Positions 56,318 through 64,000 of a stretch of DNA of 64,000 nt are shown here, in pieces. The DNA lies in the NCBI GenBank assembly GCA_028696185.1, contig JAQVHL010000004.1, positions 1-64,000 on the forward strand. The letters run 5' to 3'. Numbering within the stretch: position 1 is the first letter of the stretch; every line of letters begins with the position of its first letter. Position numbers and translations under genes: made by a program. Source of the DNA: Halothiobacillaceae bacterium (GTDB lineage: Bacteria; Pseudomonadota; Gammaproteobacteria; Halothiobacillales; Halothiobacillaceae). The notes under the pieces are model-generated. The model saw only the letters and a list, made by a program, of their open reading frames with translations. It was not told the origin of the DNA and did no database searches.

Positions 56318-57502
56318 TCAAATGCGGAAGCCGCGCATCAGGGTGGTCAGTTCGTCTGCCGCACGATGCAGGTCGTTGACCGAGTCAGCCGTGCCTTGCA
56401 GGCGTTCCGCGCTGCGGGCCAGCAGGTCGAACAGGCGGGAGAGGTCCTCTTCCAGCAGGCGCACCTGCTGCAGATGGTTTGCACCGCTTTCATCGATCCG
56501 GTCATTGAGCGCTACGGTGTGCCCGACGCGTTCGCGCGCTTCGCGCATTTTCTCCGATGCCTCGCGTGTCAGCTGCTCGCTTTCTTCTACGCGCGCTACC
56601 ACGTTCTGCATGGCGCTACTGGAATCGCGCACCTGCCGGGTGAGTTGTTCGATCAGCGCGGCAATCTCGCGGGTGGATTGGCTGGTCTTGGTGGCGAGGG
56701 CGCGAACTTCTTCGGCCACCACCGCAAAGCCACGGCCTTGATCTCCGGCGCGTGCGGCCTCGATGGCGGCGTTGAGCGCCAGGAGGTTGGTCTGTTCGGC
56801 AATGCCGTCGATCACGCTGGTAATTGCCTGGATTTGGGTTGCCGCTCCCTCCAGGGCGCGCATGCCTTGTGATGCGCTTTCGACTTCGCGTACGGTTTTG
56901 TCGATGGCGGCGAGGTTCTTTTGCAACATGCGGTCACCGTCTTCCGTGTTGCGTGCGGCAAGCAGGGCGGCATCACGCGCTTCGGTGGTGGAGGCGCACA
57001 TGCGTTCGGTTACCGAGAGCAACTCGGCAGCGCGTTCGCGGACCTCGTCCTTGTGACCGCGCTCGCGGCGCTCGCCGTCGAGAATTTCATGCGTAACCCG
57101 TGTCACCTGCTCCGTCGCGCCGCGTATCGTGCCGCTGATGCCGGCAATCAGGCGGATCTGGGATGCCAGCTGTGCCACCATGCCATTGAAGCTGTCGATG
57201 ATGCGACCGATGGCATCGTGGCTTTGCATGGCGCATTGATGGGTCAGATCACCCTCGCGGATGGCGTAGGCTATATCGGAAATACGTTGCAGTTTGCGCA
57301 GGAGGATGAGATCGGCCATGACGTAGTTGATGAGACCGACTACCAGCCCGGCTACAACGCAGCCGATGACGAACCCGACCTGCATACCGGGTTTGTAATC
57401 GACAAAAAAGCCGGCGTAGAGGGGAAAGATCATCCCCATCAATAAGCCGAAGCCGAAAAACGAATTACGCAGGCGGCGTAGCAGGCTGGGGCCGGAAAAC
57501 AT
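56318..57502 (-). CDS. Methyl-accepting chemotaxis protein without a periplasmic sensor
   Basis: 394 residues. Two helices near the start (about 14-33 and 41-63) are joined by a very short loop, so there is no large ligand-binding domain. A HAMP-like segment ([21 protein letters not shown]) and the signalling domain follow, with the hairpin tip [40 protein letters not shown]. It signals to CheA/CheW. Input is probably the membrane state or a partner protein. ATG 57502 gives a start just before the first helix. No C-terminal CheR-binding pentapeptide is seen. Confidence 0.9.
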   Translation of the reverse strand: MFSGPSLLRRLRNSFFGFGLLMGMIFPLYAGFFVDYKPGMQVGFVIGCVVAGLVVGLINYVMADLILLRKLQRISDIAYAIREGDLTHQCAMQSHDAIGRIIDSFNGMVAQLASQIRLIAGISGTIRGATEQVTRVTHEILDGERRERGHKDEVRERAAELLSVTERMCASTTEARDAALLAARNTEDGDRMLQKNLAAIDKTVREVESASQGMRALEGAATQIQAITSVIDGIAEQTNLLALNAAIEAARAGDQGRGFAVVAEEVRALATKTSQSTREIAALIEQLTRQVRDSSSAMQNVVARVEESEQLTREASEKMREARERVGHTVALNDRIDESGANHLQQVRLLEEDLSRLFDLLARSAERLQGTADSVNDLHRAADELTTLMRGFRI

Positions 57503-57590
57503 AATGTTGACTCCGCATCTGAAGGCGACGGCTGCCGCCTTGAAATCAAGATTAGCTGCTAGAATCGCGGCAAACAAACCCGAATATCCC

Positions 57591-58436
57591 ATGAAGCCTG
57601 TTGAGTATTGTGAACGTCTGGTGGCCGCGCCGGGCATGCCCTGGCGTTACGCCCTGCGTAAGGTTGATCCGGCATTGCGCGCCGATCTCTTGGCTGTGGA
57701 AGCCTTGGCCGCTGAACTGGCGGCGATTGTCCGTCGGGCGCATGAGCCGCGTGTTGCGGAGGCGCGGCTGAACTGGTGGCGCGAGGAGTATGCGCGCGCG
57801 CGTCAGGGCCGCGCCGAATCCCCGGTCGGTCAGGCCCTGAGTATGGCTCTTGGGCGCGAGGAGCTCGCCGAGGGGCTGTTCGAGGAAATGTTCGATGCCG
57901 CCGACATGGACAGGCAGTACACCGGGTATCGCGATTGGGATGACCTCGCGCTGTATCTCTACCGGCGCGGCAGCGCCCGGCTGCTGTTGCAGTCCGCCGT
58001 TCTGGGTGGAAGCTCACGTTGCGGCAAGGCCGTACATGCGCTCGGGCAGGGTCTGGAGCTGGTTGCCTTGCTCAAGCAGCTTGGGCAGGATGCGTCTTTC
58101 GGGCGCTTGTATCTGCCTTCGGCGGATATGGAGCGTTTTTCCGTGCGTCCGGCCGATTTCATGCAGCCCCAAGTCGGGGACGCGCTGCGCGGTTTGCTGG
58201 ATTTCGAGGCGGAACGGGCCCGTGCCCTGTTGGATCAGGGCGAGCAGGCGCTCGCGCAAGATGATGCGCAGCGCTTGCTGATGTTCAGGATTCTGGCGGA
58301 TTTTGCCCGTCAATGGCTTGACGAAGTGCGTGCCGATAATTTCGCGCTACTCGACCGGCGTATTGAGCTGACGCCCTGGCGCCTGCTGTGGCGTGCCTGG
58401 CGCGTTAAGCGCGCAGCAGTACGCAGCTTTCGATAA
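57591..58436 (+). CDS. Squalene/phytoene-synthase-like protein lacking the Asp motifs
   Basis: 281 residues with the overall helical fold of squalene/phytoene synthases, including [35 protein letters not shown] and an ending like a complete family member. The substrate-binding Asp-rich motifs (DxxxD) are not present: the first region reads [14 protein letters not shown] and the second reads [10 protein letters not shown] instead of DILRDxxxD. This resembles the degenerate NDUFAF6-type branch rather than an active isoprenoid synthase. ATG 57591 follows a TAGAAT -10-like box at 57560-57565. It is divergent from the chemoreceptor. Confidence 0.75.
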   Translation: MKPVEYCERLVAAPGMPWRYALRKVDPALRADLLAVEALAAELAAIVRRAHEPRVAEARLNWWREEYARARQGRAESPVGQALSMALGREELAEGLFEEMFDAADMDRQYTGYRDWDDLALYLYRRGSARLLLQSAVLGGSSRCGKAVHALGQGLELVALLKQLGQDASFGRLYLPSADMERFSVRPADFMQPQVGDALRGLLDFEAERARALLDQGEQALAQDDAQRLLMFRILADFARQWLDEVRADNFALLDRRIELTPWRLLWRAWRVKRAAVRSFR

Positions 58437-58455
58437 AAACCTGCCGCCGTTCTCA

Positions 58456-58730
58456 GAGGGTGTTTACAAAAAAACGCTTGTTTGAAAGGTTAAGTCTCAA
58501 GGCGGGCGAAAAAAGGCTTCAACGGTTTTTGAAAGCGGCTTTAACCGATTGTTGAACGACTTGATCTTTGGCAGGCGGACAGGCTGAAAAATCAAGGAGA
58601 TGTTTTCAAAAACCGCTCAGGACAGGCTTGCGCGCCGTTTCGCCCGCCTCATGTAACGCACTTCGAACCACCCGAATTGCAAGCGGGCGCCCACTGCCGC
58701 CCAACAAACATTTATTTTGTAAAAACCCTC
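58456..58730. repeat. Palindromic MITE-like element C
   Basis: Terminal inverted repeats GAGGGTGTTTACAAAA (58456-58471) and TTTTGTAAAAACCCTC (58715-58730) differ at one base. TCTCA occurs at 58451-58455 and 58729-58733, a possible target duplication. The interior is palindromic too: GGCGGGCGAAA (58501 region) mirrors TTTCGCCCGCC (58638 region), and GGTTTTTGAAA mirrors TTTCAAAAACC. The termini resemble those of copy A at 30557-30782, but the interior differs. It fills most of the 307-base gap before the dehydrogenase gene. No ORF or transposase is visible. Confidence 0.75.
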
Positions 58731-58743
58731 TCAAGGAATGCCT

Positions 58744-59484
58744 ATGAAACGATTTGATCTTTCCCTCTCGCTTCCCCCTGACGCCTTTATCGGGCGTGTC
58801 ATGCTCATCGACGGCGCCAGTGGGGGGCTTGGGCAGGCATTGGCGCAGGCGCTGGCCGGCCGGGGGGCGCACCTGATCCTGCTGGGGCGTACCCCCTGCC
58901 GACTGGAGAAAACCTATGATGCGGTATTGGCCGCCGGTGGGGCGGAGCCGCTCATGCAGCCGGTCAATTACGAGGGAATGACCCTGGAGGATTATGCGAA
59001 TCTGGCCCAGGCCGTGGTAAGGGAGTTCGGGCGGCTCGATGCCGTGGCCCTGCTGTCCGCTTCGTCCGGCCAGTCCGCGCCGCTGGCGCTTGCCGACCCC
59101 GTGCAGTGGGCGCGCAGCCTGCATGTCAATCTCTCTGCTCCTTTTCTGCTGGCGCAGGCCATGCTTCCTTTGCTGCGGCAAGGGCGGGAGCCGGCCTTGC
59201 TGTTCGGTGCGGATGCCGGTCCTGCCGCGTATGGGGGCGCCTACGCGGTGGCTAAGGCCGGTGTGGAGCGTATGGTGCGGATGTGGGCCGAGGAATTGTC
59301 TGGCATGGTGTGTGTCAACGCACTGGATTCGGGGCCGCTGTCTACTGGCCTGCGTGCGCGCCAATATCCGGGCGAAGTGCCGGGCAGTGCGCCGGAACCC
59401 CGTTCTGCCGTGCCTGCCGCTCTGGCGCTCCTCGCGCCGGGCTGTTCTGTGAACGGGGAGACCGTGCGTCTGGGGATGGCTTGA
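58744..59484 (+). CDS. YciK-like short-chain dehydrogenase
   Basis: 246-residue SDR oxidoreductase. The NAD(P)-binding loop IDGASGGLGQAL, the LLGRTPCRLEKTYD adenine-side block and the catalytic YAVAKAG (Tyr-Lys) are present. The N-terminal LPPDAFIGRVMLIDGASGGLG resembles YciK. Where most family members carry serine before the Tyr, FGADAGPAAYGGAY is seen, so that position is unclear. ATG 58744 was chosen over 58738 because AAGGA (58733-58737) is six bases upstream. That site sits 2 bases after element C. The substrate is unknown. Confidence 0.85.
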   Translation: MKRFDLSLSLPPDAFIGRVMLIDGASGGLGQALAQALAGRGAHLILLGRTPCRLEKTYDAVLAAGGAEPLMQPVNYEGMTLEDYANLAQAVVREFGRLDAVALLSASSGQSAPLALADPVQWARSLHVNLSAPFLLAQAMLPLLRQGREPALLFGADAGPAAYGGAYAVAKAGVERMVRMWAEELSGMVCVNALDSGPLSTGLRARQYPGEVPGSAPEPRSAVPAALALLAPGCSVNGETVRLGMA

Positions 59485-59543
59485 AGGGCGTCCTGTCCGC
59501 TGATGGAAAGCTGTGACAGGCGCGGGCCTGTCTTTTATGGAAA

Positions 59544-60959
59544 TTACAGCAGGATGCTCTGTCCGCGTTGCGGTGCTTCGGCATTCCAGTGCCATTCATC
59601 GCGCAGGGTCTGGGCAAAGCCCAGCGCGGTTTGTTCCTCACCATGAACGACAAAGGTACGCGCCGGCGCTTCGCTGAAATGACCGAGCCAGTCGAGCAGG
59701 GCGGTACGGTCGGCATGCGCGGAGAGGCCGCCCAGGGTGTAGATGTCGGCTCGAACGGGCAGGCGCTCACCGAACAGGGTGATTTCGCGAGCACCGTCGA
59801 CCAGCCGGCGCCCCAGCGTGCCGGCCGCCTGGAATCCGGTAATCAACAGCGTGCATTCACGGCGCGCGAGGTTGTGTTTGAGGTGATGACGTATGCGTCC
59901 CGCTTCGCACATGCCCGAGGCGGAGAGAATGATCGCGCCGCCGCGCAGGGTGTTGAGGGCGCGGGATTCTTCAACCGATTCGGTAAAGCGGATTTTCACT
60001 CCCGTGTCGCCGTGTCGCTGCCAGTCGAGCAGTTCACGGGTCTGCTCATCGAGCAGGGCTTCGTGACGCAGGGTGGTTTCGGTGGCGGCGGTCGCCATGG
60101 GGGAGTCGACGAAGATTTCCAATGGGGGCTCGATACGTTTTTCGCGCACCAGCCGGGTCAGCAGGTAGAGCACCTCCTGGGTACGACCGACGGCAAATGC
60201 CGGAACGATCAGATTGCCGTGCTTGCGGCGCAGGGTGTCGTTGACGGCATGCACCAGCTCATCCAGGGTGGCTTCGAAGGATTTGTGCCGCCGGTTGCCG
60301 TAGGTGGATTCCACCAGCAGCACATCCGCGCGTCCAACGGCGGTGGGATCGCGCACGATGGGGCGTTGCGGTTGTCCCAGATCGCCGGAAAACACAAGTT
60401 TACGTTCGAGTTCGCCTTCCTGTAGCCAGAGCTCGATCAGGGCGGAGCCCAGGATGTGGCCGGCGTCGCGGAAGACGACACGCACGCCAGGGGCCGGGTC
60501 GAAGGCTTCGTCGTACGGATGCCCCTGAATGTGATGCAGACAGTCTTCGGCCTGGTTGACGGTATACAGCGGGGCGATTTCACCGTGTCTGACGCCGCGG
60601 CGGAAGACGCGGCGGTTGTGCCATTCGGCTTCTTTTTCGTGAATGTGGGCGGCATCGGGCAGCATGACGCGCAGGAGGTCACCTGTGGCCAGCGTGCAGT
60701 GCACCGGGCCTTTGAAGCCCAGCGCGGTCAGGCGCGGGATCAGGCCGGAGTGATCGATGTGAGCATGGGTCAGCAGGATGAAATCGATGGCTTCCGGGGC
60801 AAGTCCCGCCACGTTCAGTGGTCCTTCGCGGTTGAGGCGTTCGGCCTCGCGTCCACCCTGATGCATGCCGCAGTCCACTAAAAAGCGCCTGCCGGCGGCT
60901 TCGACCAGGTAGCAGGAGCCCGTGACTTCGCGTGTGCCGCCCAGAAAACTCAGGCGCAT
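59544..60959 (-). CDS. Beta-CASP metallo-beta-lactamase RNA nuclease
   Basis: 471 residues with the MBL motif THAHIDHSGL near residue 65, a DAGHILGSALIELW block for the later His, and the beta-CASP region including VESTYGNRRHKS, VPAFAVGRTQEVLYLL, SGMCEAGRIRHHL, and GLSAHADRTALLDW near the end. This is the bacterial CPSF73-like exonuclease group. RNA processing is expected; the target is unknown. It follows yajD by 4 bases on the minus strand. Confidence 0.92.
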   Translation of the reverse strand: MRLSFLGGTREVTGSCYLVEAAGRRFLVDCGMHQGGREAERLNREGPLNVAGLAPEAIDFILLTHAHIDHSGLIPRLTALGFKGPVHCTLATGDLLRVMLPDAAHIHEKEAEWHNRRVFRRGVRHGEIAPLYTVNQAEDCLHHIQGHPYDEAFDPAPGVRVVFRDAGHILGSALIELWLQEGELERKLVFSGDLGQPQRPIVRDPTAVGRADVLLVESTYGNRRHKSFEATLDELVHAVNDTLRRKHGNLIVPAFAVGRTQEVLYLLTRLVREKRIEPPLEIFVDSPMATAATETTLRHEALLDEQTRELLDWQRHGDTGVKIRFTESVEESRALNTLRGGAIILSASGMCEAGRIRHHLKHNLARRECTLLITGFQAAGTLGRRLVDGAREITLFGERLPVRADIYTLGGLSAHADRTALLDWLGHFSEAPARTFVVHGEEQTALGFAQTLRDEWHWNAEAPQRGQSILL

Positions 60960-60963
60960 GCGC

Positions 60964-61344
60964 TCAACTGCCTTGTCCTGTGTTCTGGCCCAGCAGCGCC
61001 TTGAGGTCGGCAAAGGGGTTATGGCTTGCGCGGTTCTTGCCTTGCGCGGTCGTGGAGGTGTTGCCGTTGGCCGCTTCGACGAGTTTCTGATGCTCGTTGT
61101 CGTGGCAGTACAGGCAGAGCAGCTCCCAGTTGCTGCCGTCAGGCGGGTTGTTGTCGTGATTATGGTCGCGATGGTGGACGGTCAGTTCGCGCAGGTTGGC
61201 ACGGGTGAATTCGCGCCCGCAACGGCCGCAGATCCATGGGTAAAGTTTGAGCGCCTGTTCACGGTAGCCTTTCTCACGCTGTTCGGCAGAGCGGCGGGCT
61301 TCGAGGACGACGCGGTCCAGATGGGCGTGATCAATGTTTTTCAT
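60964..61344 (-). CDS. yajD: HNH nuclease family protein YajD
   Basis: 126 residues. It has a zinc-binding WICGRCGREF, the HNH core TVHHRDHNHDNNPPDGSNWELLCLYCHDNEHQ, and a basic C-terminal tail with NPFADLKALLG. Function of YajD is not established; an endonuclease activity on nucleic acid is inferred from the fold. It is the first gene of a two-gene minus-strand unit with the beta-CASP nuclease. Confidence 0.92.
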   Translation of the reverse strand: MKNIDHAHLDRVVLEARRSAEQREKGYREQALKLYPWICGRCGREFTRANLRELTVHHRDHNHDNNPPDGSNWELLCLYCHDNEHQKLVEAANGNTSTTAQGKNRASHNPFADLKALLGQNTGQGS

Positions 61345-61447
61345 GCGGCATGGGGCGTAGTACGTTTACGGCATTCTCCCGCGCTTGTGCGAAGGCGGCA
61401 AGCCCTTGTGGCATCCCTGCCGTATGCCCCTTGAAGTGTTTTCTCGC

Positions 61448-61726
61448 TCAGCTGGCGTTGCCCTGGCGGTTCACGCGCTTTTCCAGGGCGTCGCGATGGC
61501 GCAGGGTGGCCTCGGTGGCGTTCAGGCAATCGGGGTCTTCGGCGATGCGGGTGGCACGGGCGCTGTCCTTGGCGCGGAGTGCGTCACTAAGAGCGCGGTT
61601 GCATTCTTCCATCTTGGCCATGGCTTGTTCGGGGGTGCGCAGGTAGTCGTCCACCGTGCGCGGAGCCGCCTGGGTGGTGGAAATCAGGGCAATACCGAGC
61701 ATCAGGGGGAAAAAACGGGAAGACAC
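61448..61726 (-). CDS. Small secreted protein, EexN-like pattern
   Basis: 92 residues from GTG 61726 (TGGAG seven bases upstream). A signal peptide (about 5-20, ending TTQAAP) leads to TVDDYLRTPEQAMAKMEECNRALSDALRAK and DPDCLNATEATLRHR. The two cysteines could form one disulfide. The pattern is similar to short EexN-like periplasmic proteins, but I would not assign a function. The GTG start is uncertain; an ATG at 61807 is in frame but gives a Pro/Arg-rich leader. Confidence 0.6.
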   Translation of the reverse strand: MSSRFFPLMLGIALISTTQAAPRTVDDYLRTPEQAMAKMEECNRALSDALRAKDSARATRIAEDPDCLNATEATLRHRDALEKRVNRQGNAS

Positions 61727-62084
61727 GGTCGGGCTCCATTGAGACGGGGAAGGCAGGAAGCGCCTGCCGCGCGTCGGGTTTGACGGGAGTAGGGCAAAGT
61801 GCGGCATCGCACGGATTTTGTGGGAGGGTAAAAAATGCCTGTTTAGCTTTTCAGCGGAACACCCAGGTTCCTATTTGCAAAATTATGCCTAGATTAGCTT
61901 TTTTGAGGGTGGGGGTCATGCGATTGAATCGGCAGGATTTGTCAGACATGTCCTACATCATGCATGGGGAAGGGCGGGGGGCTTACAGTGGGTAGGGGGA
62001 AACGTGTTACAATTTTTTCATTTTCACGGGACAGTATCTGGCCTGTTGTCGGTTCGGTCGATAAGTTTGGGGCAGCAGAAATCA
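61727..62084. promoter_or_regulatory. Intergenic promoter region with a GACATGTC palindrome
   Basis: 358 bases between the EexN-like gene and the DUF2288 gene. TGTCAGACATGTCCTACA (61940-61957) contains the perfect 8-bp palindrome GACATGTC with TGT/ACA flanks, like a dimeric response-regulator site. TACAAT at 62008-62013 is a good -10 box for the downstream gene. Short frames in this stretch have no coding signs. Confidence 0.4.
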
Positions 62085-62435
62085 ATGCGTAAGGGATTTT
62101 CGGACGAGGCGGCCCACCTGGAGGAGCTGCATGCGCGCCTCAATGGTGAGACGGCATGTGTGGCATGGGCTGAGCTGGAGCGTTTTCATGCGAGGGGTAT
62201 TCTCGTGCATGTGCGGGCGGGGCTTGATCTGGTGGATGTTGCCGCGCGTTTCGCCCAGGATGACGCGTTCAGTGTGTCCCGCTGGATGGAGGCTGGTTTG
62301 ATTTCCCGGCTGGACGATGCGCAGGCGCGTGATTGGCTGGGGCGCGATCCTTCATTGTGGGCGGTGGTGGTGCTGCCCTGGGTGCTGGTGCAAGAGCGCA
62401 GCGTGTCCGTGTCTGACAGCGAGCGGCGGCATTAA
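62085..62435 (+). CDS. DUF2288 family protein
   Basis: 116 residues with the family signatures RLNGETACVAWAELERF, GLDLVDVAARFAQDDA and LWAVVVLPWVLVQE. Function unknown. The ATG at 62085 was chosen because the family begins close to this point; an upstream in-frame ATG at 62004 adds 27 unrelated residues. It appears to stand alone. Confidence 0.88.
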   Translation: MRKGFSDEAAHLEELHARLNGETACVAWAELERFHARGILVHVRAGLDLVDVAARFAQDDAFSVSRWMEAGLISRLDDAQARDWLGRDPSLWAVVVLPWVLVQERSVSVSDSERRH

Positions 62436-62608
62436 ATGTCCTTGCGTCGGGAGCGTGATATTTGGGCTATGCTATGCAATCGGGGAGAGGGGCCTGAGCG
62501 GCGCGTGTTGCGCCGATCGGCTGGCTTCCTGCCGGGGCGGCCGCCTGAGAGGCCGCGCGAGGACTGTGCCGCCTTTTGCGGTGCTATTGACACGGAGACT
62601 GAACGTTC

Positions 62609-63718
62609 ATGACATCTGCCGCCCTTCCTGACCTTTTTACGTCCTTGAAGATGGGGCCGCTGATGCTGCCCAACCGTATTGTCATGGCACCAATGACCCG
62701 CAACCGGGCCGGCGAAGGCATGGTTCCCGGCGATTTGATGGTCAGCTATTACGCCCAGCGTGCGACGGCCGGGCTGATTGTCAGTGAGGGTGCGCCGATT
62801 TCACCACAGGCTGTGGGTTATCCGAATACACCGGGTCTGTACAATGCCGAGCAGGTGCGGGGCTGGAAGCGGGTGACGGCGGCGGTGCATGCGCGTGGCG
62901 GACGCATTTTTGCTCAGCTCTGGCATGTCGGTCGTATCTCCCATCCGTCGTTGCAGCCGGGCGGGGGGCTGCCGGTGGCTCCTTCGGCCTTGAGGCCGGA
63001 AGGCGTGGCGATCACCGCGCAAGGGCCGCAGCCGTTCGTTGCGCCGCGTGCGCTGACTCTGGATGAGATTACCCGCATCGTCGAGGATTACGAGGCGGCC
63101 GCGCAAAACGCTCTGGATGCCGGTTTCGATGGCGTGGAAATTCATGCCGCCAACGGTTATCTGCTCGATCAGTTCCTGCGTGATGGCAGCAATCTGCGTA
63201 CCGATTGTTACGGTGGTGATCCGCAGGGTCGCATGCGTTTTCTCTTGGAAGTCATGGATGGGGTGTGTTCCGTGTGGGGCGCGTCGCGTGTGGGCTTGCG
63301 TATCTCGCCCCTGCAGCCGTTCAACGATATGCGTGACAGCAACCCGGAATACCTGTTCACCCAGCTCGTTAAGGCGCTCAACAGCTTCGATCTGGCCTAT
63401 CTGCATGTGACTGAGATGGGTAAGGACGCACCGGATCAGGCCGGGCCGGGCTTCGACCTGTCTGTTCTGCGAGGCTTGTGGCGCGGCTTGTATATGACCA
63501 ATGGTGGCTATGATCGTGACAGTGCAACCCTTGCCCTGCAAAGCGGTGCTGCGGATATGGTCTCCTTCGGTGCCTTGTATATCGCCAACCCTGATCTGGT
63601 TGAACGTTTTGCGGCCGGCGGTCCCTTTAATACGCCGGACACATCCACTTACTATGGTGGTGGGGCCAAGGGGTATACCGATTATCCGGCCATGCCGCGT
63701 CTTCCGGGAGCCGCCTGA
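62609..63718 (+). CDS. nemA: Old-yellow-enzyme alkene reductase
   Basis: 369-residue FMN flavoprotein with a TIM-barrel fold, matching NemA length. FMN- and substrate-binding motifs are present: NRIVMAPMTRNRA, FAQLWHVGRISH, DGVEIHAANGYLLDQFLRDGSN and the late VSFGALYIANPDLVERF. It reduces nitro-compounds, enones and maleimides with NAD(P)H. In E. coli it is controlled by NemR, but no regulator gene is adjacent here. Confidence 0.94.
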   Translation: MTSAALPDLFTSLKMGPLMLPNRIVMAPMTRNRAGEGMVPGDLMVSYYAQRATAGLIVSEGAPISPQAVGYPNTPGLYNAEQVRGWKRVTAAVHARGGRIFAQLWHVGRISHPSLQPGGGLPVAPSALRPEGVAITAQGPQPFVAPRALTLDEITRIVEDYEAAAQNALDAGFDGVEIHAANGYLLDQFLRDGSNLRTDCYGGDPQGRMRFLLEVMDGVCSVWGASRVGLRISPLQPFNDMRDSNPEYLFTQLVKALNSFDLAYLHVTEMGKDAPDQAGPGFDLSVLRGLWRGLYMTNGGYDRDSATLALQSGAADMVSFGALYIANPDLVERFAAGGPFNTPDTSTYYGGGAKGYTDYPAMPRLPGAA

Positions 63719-63823
63719 GCGGATCGTCCGCATTCGCACCGGCCGCGCCTTTTCCTGAATTAACTTGTTGATTCTACGCGGAAGCGGCCGGGGCGGCACT
63801 TCCGTGTCTTGCGTGGAGTGCCT

Positions 63824-64000
63824 ATGCGTTCGTTGTCCCTGAGTTACAAGATTTCCGGTGTGGCCATCCTCGTGATCGTGGCCTTGGCCGCGATGATGAC
63901 GCTGGATCGCCTGCGCGATGAGCGCGCCGTCATGCTCGAAGGGGAGGTCAAAGCCGCGCGGGCGCTGGTGCTGATGTCCGAGTCGGTGCGCGAGGGTATG
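63824..64000 (+). CDS. N-terminal part of a membrane sensor protein (truncated)
   Basis: 59 residues to the window end. An N-terminal helix (YKISGVAILVIVALAAMMTL, about 8-27) is followed by DRLRDERAVMLEGEVKAARALVLMSESVREGM. The region after the helix resembles the start of a Tll0287/DUF3365-type or four-helix sensory domain, as in chemoreceptors or GGDEF proteins. GGAG precedes the ATG. The output domain is outside the window. Confidence 0.7.
   Translation, partial: MRSLSLSYKISGVAILVIVALAAMMTLDRLRDERAVMLEGEVKAARALVLMSESVREGM

Overview
The window looks like a chromosomal segment of a high-GC gammaproteobacterium. The evidence is the gene content (Hda, EttA, RbbA, a FimX-like protein, the purN-purM/perM-hda neighbourhood, YajD, ArfB, NemA, DUF2288) and the strong G/C bias at third codon positions. 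I cannot name the genus. No rRNA, tRNA, CRISPR array, phage or complete insertion sequence was seen. Both ends cut a gene: an RTX protein on the left and a membrane sensor on the right.

Layout. (1) 1-7194: a type I secretion cluster with the C-terminal part of a large RTX/Ig-like protein, its ABC exporter and its membrane-fusion protein, ending in nested inverted repeats. The exporter genes look less GC-rich than the rest. (2) 7304-8934: ferredoxin FdxA, a lipoprotein and a periplasmic DsrE-like protein. (3) 9013-18232: two large multi-PAS GGDEF-EAL proteins whose genes overlap by 4 bases, followed by a YadGH-type ABC-2 transporter. (4) 18379-23415: a lipoprotein with a leukocidin-like pore-forming domain, a ParD/RelE-type toxin-antitoxin pair and a TonB-dependent copper receptor. 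(5) 23694-28638: GcvH, DgkA, a secreted GH64-like protein, guanine deaminase and a small HAD protein. (6) 28698-35760: amtB and glnK with a sigma54 promoter and an upstream NtrC-type site, then a HlyD/RbbA/ABC-2 permease operon. (7) 35919-46240: RsuA, a divergent pyruvate-kinase-like protein, ArfB, AzoR, DUF2798, a PilZ-like protein with a FimX-like degenerate GGDEF/EAL receptor, FolB and a MidA-type methyltransferase. (8) 46269-52592: PurN/PurM, PerM, Hda, an HDOD protein and EttA. (9) 52817-64000: a two-gene von Willebrand A module, a PsiE-like protein, a chemoreceptor, a squalene/phytoene-synthase-like protein without its aspartate motifs, a short-chain dehydrogenase, a beta-CASP nuclease with YajD, DUF2288, NemA and the truncated sensor.

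Regulation and structure. Cyclic-di-GMP signalling recurs: two enzymes that look fully active and one receptor that looks catalytically dead. Nitrogen control is visible at glnK-amtB. The most unusual non-coding signal is a set of long palindromic, MITE-like intergenic elements. Two related copies lie at about 30557-30782 and 36639-36830, and a third element with similar termini lies at 58456-58730. The first sits between the probable NtrC enhancer and the sigma54 promoter of glnK; the third ends 2 bases before the ribosome binding site of a dehydrogenase. Several gene ends also carry hairpins built on the same GTTGAAA...TTTCAAC core.
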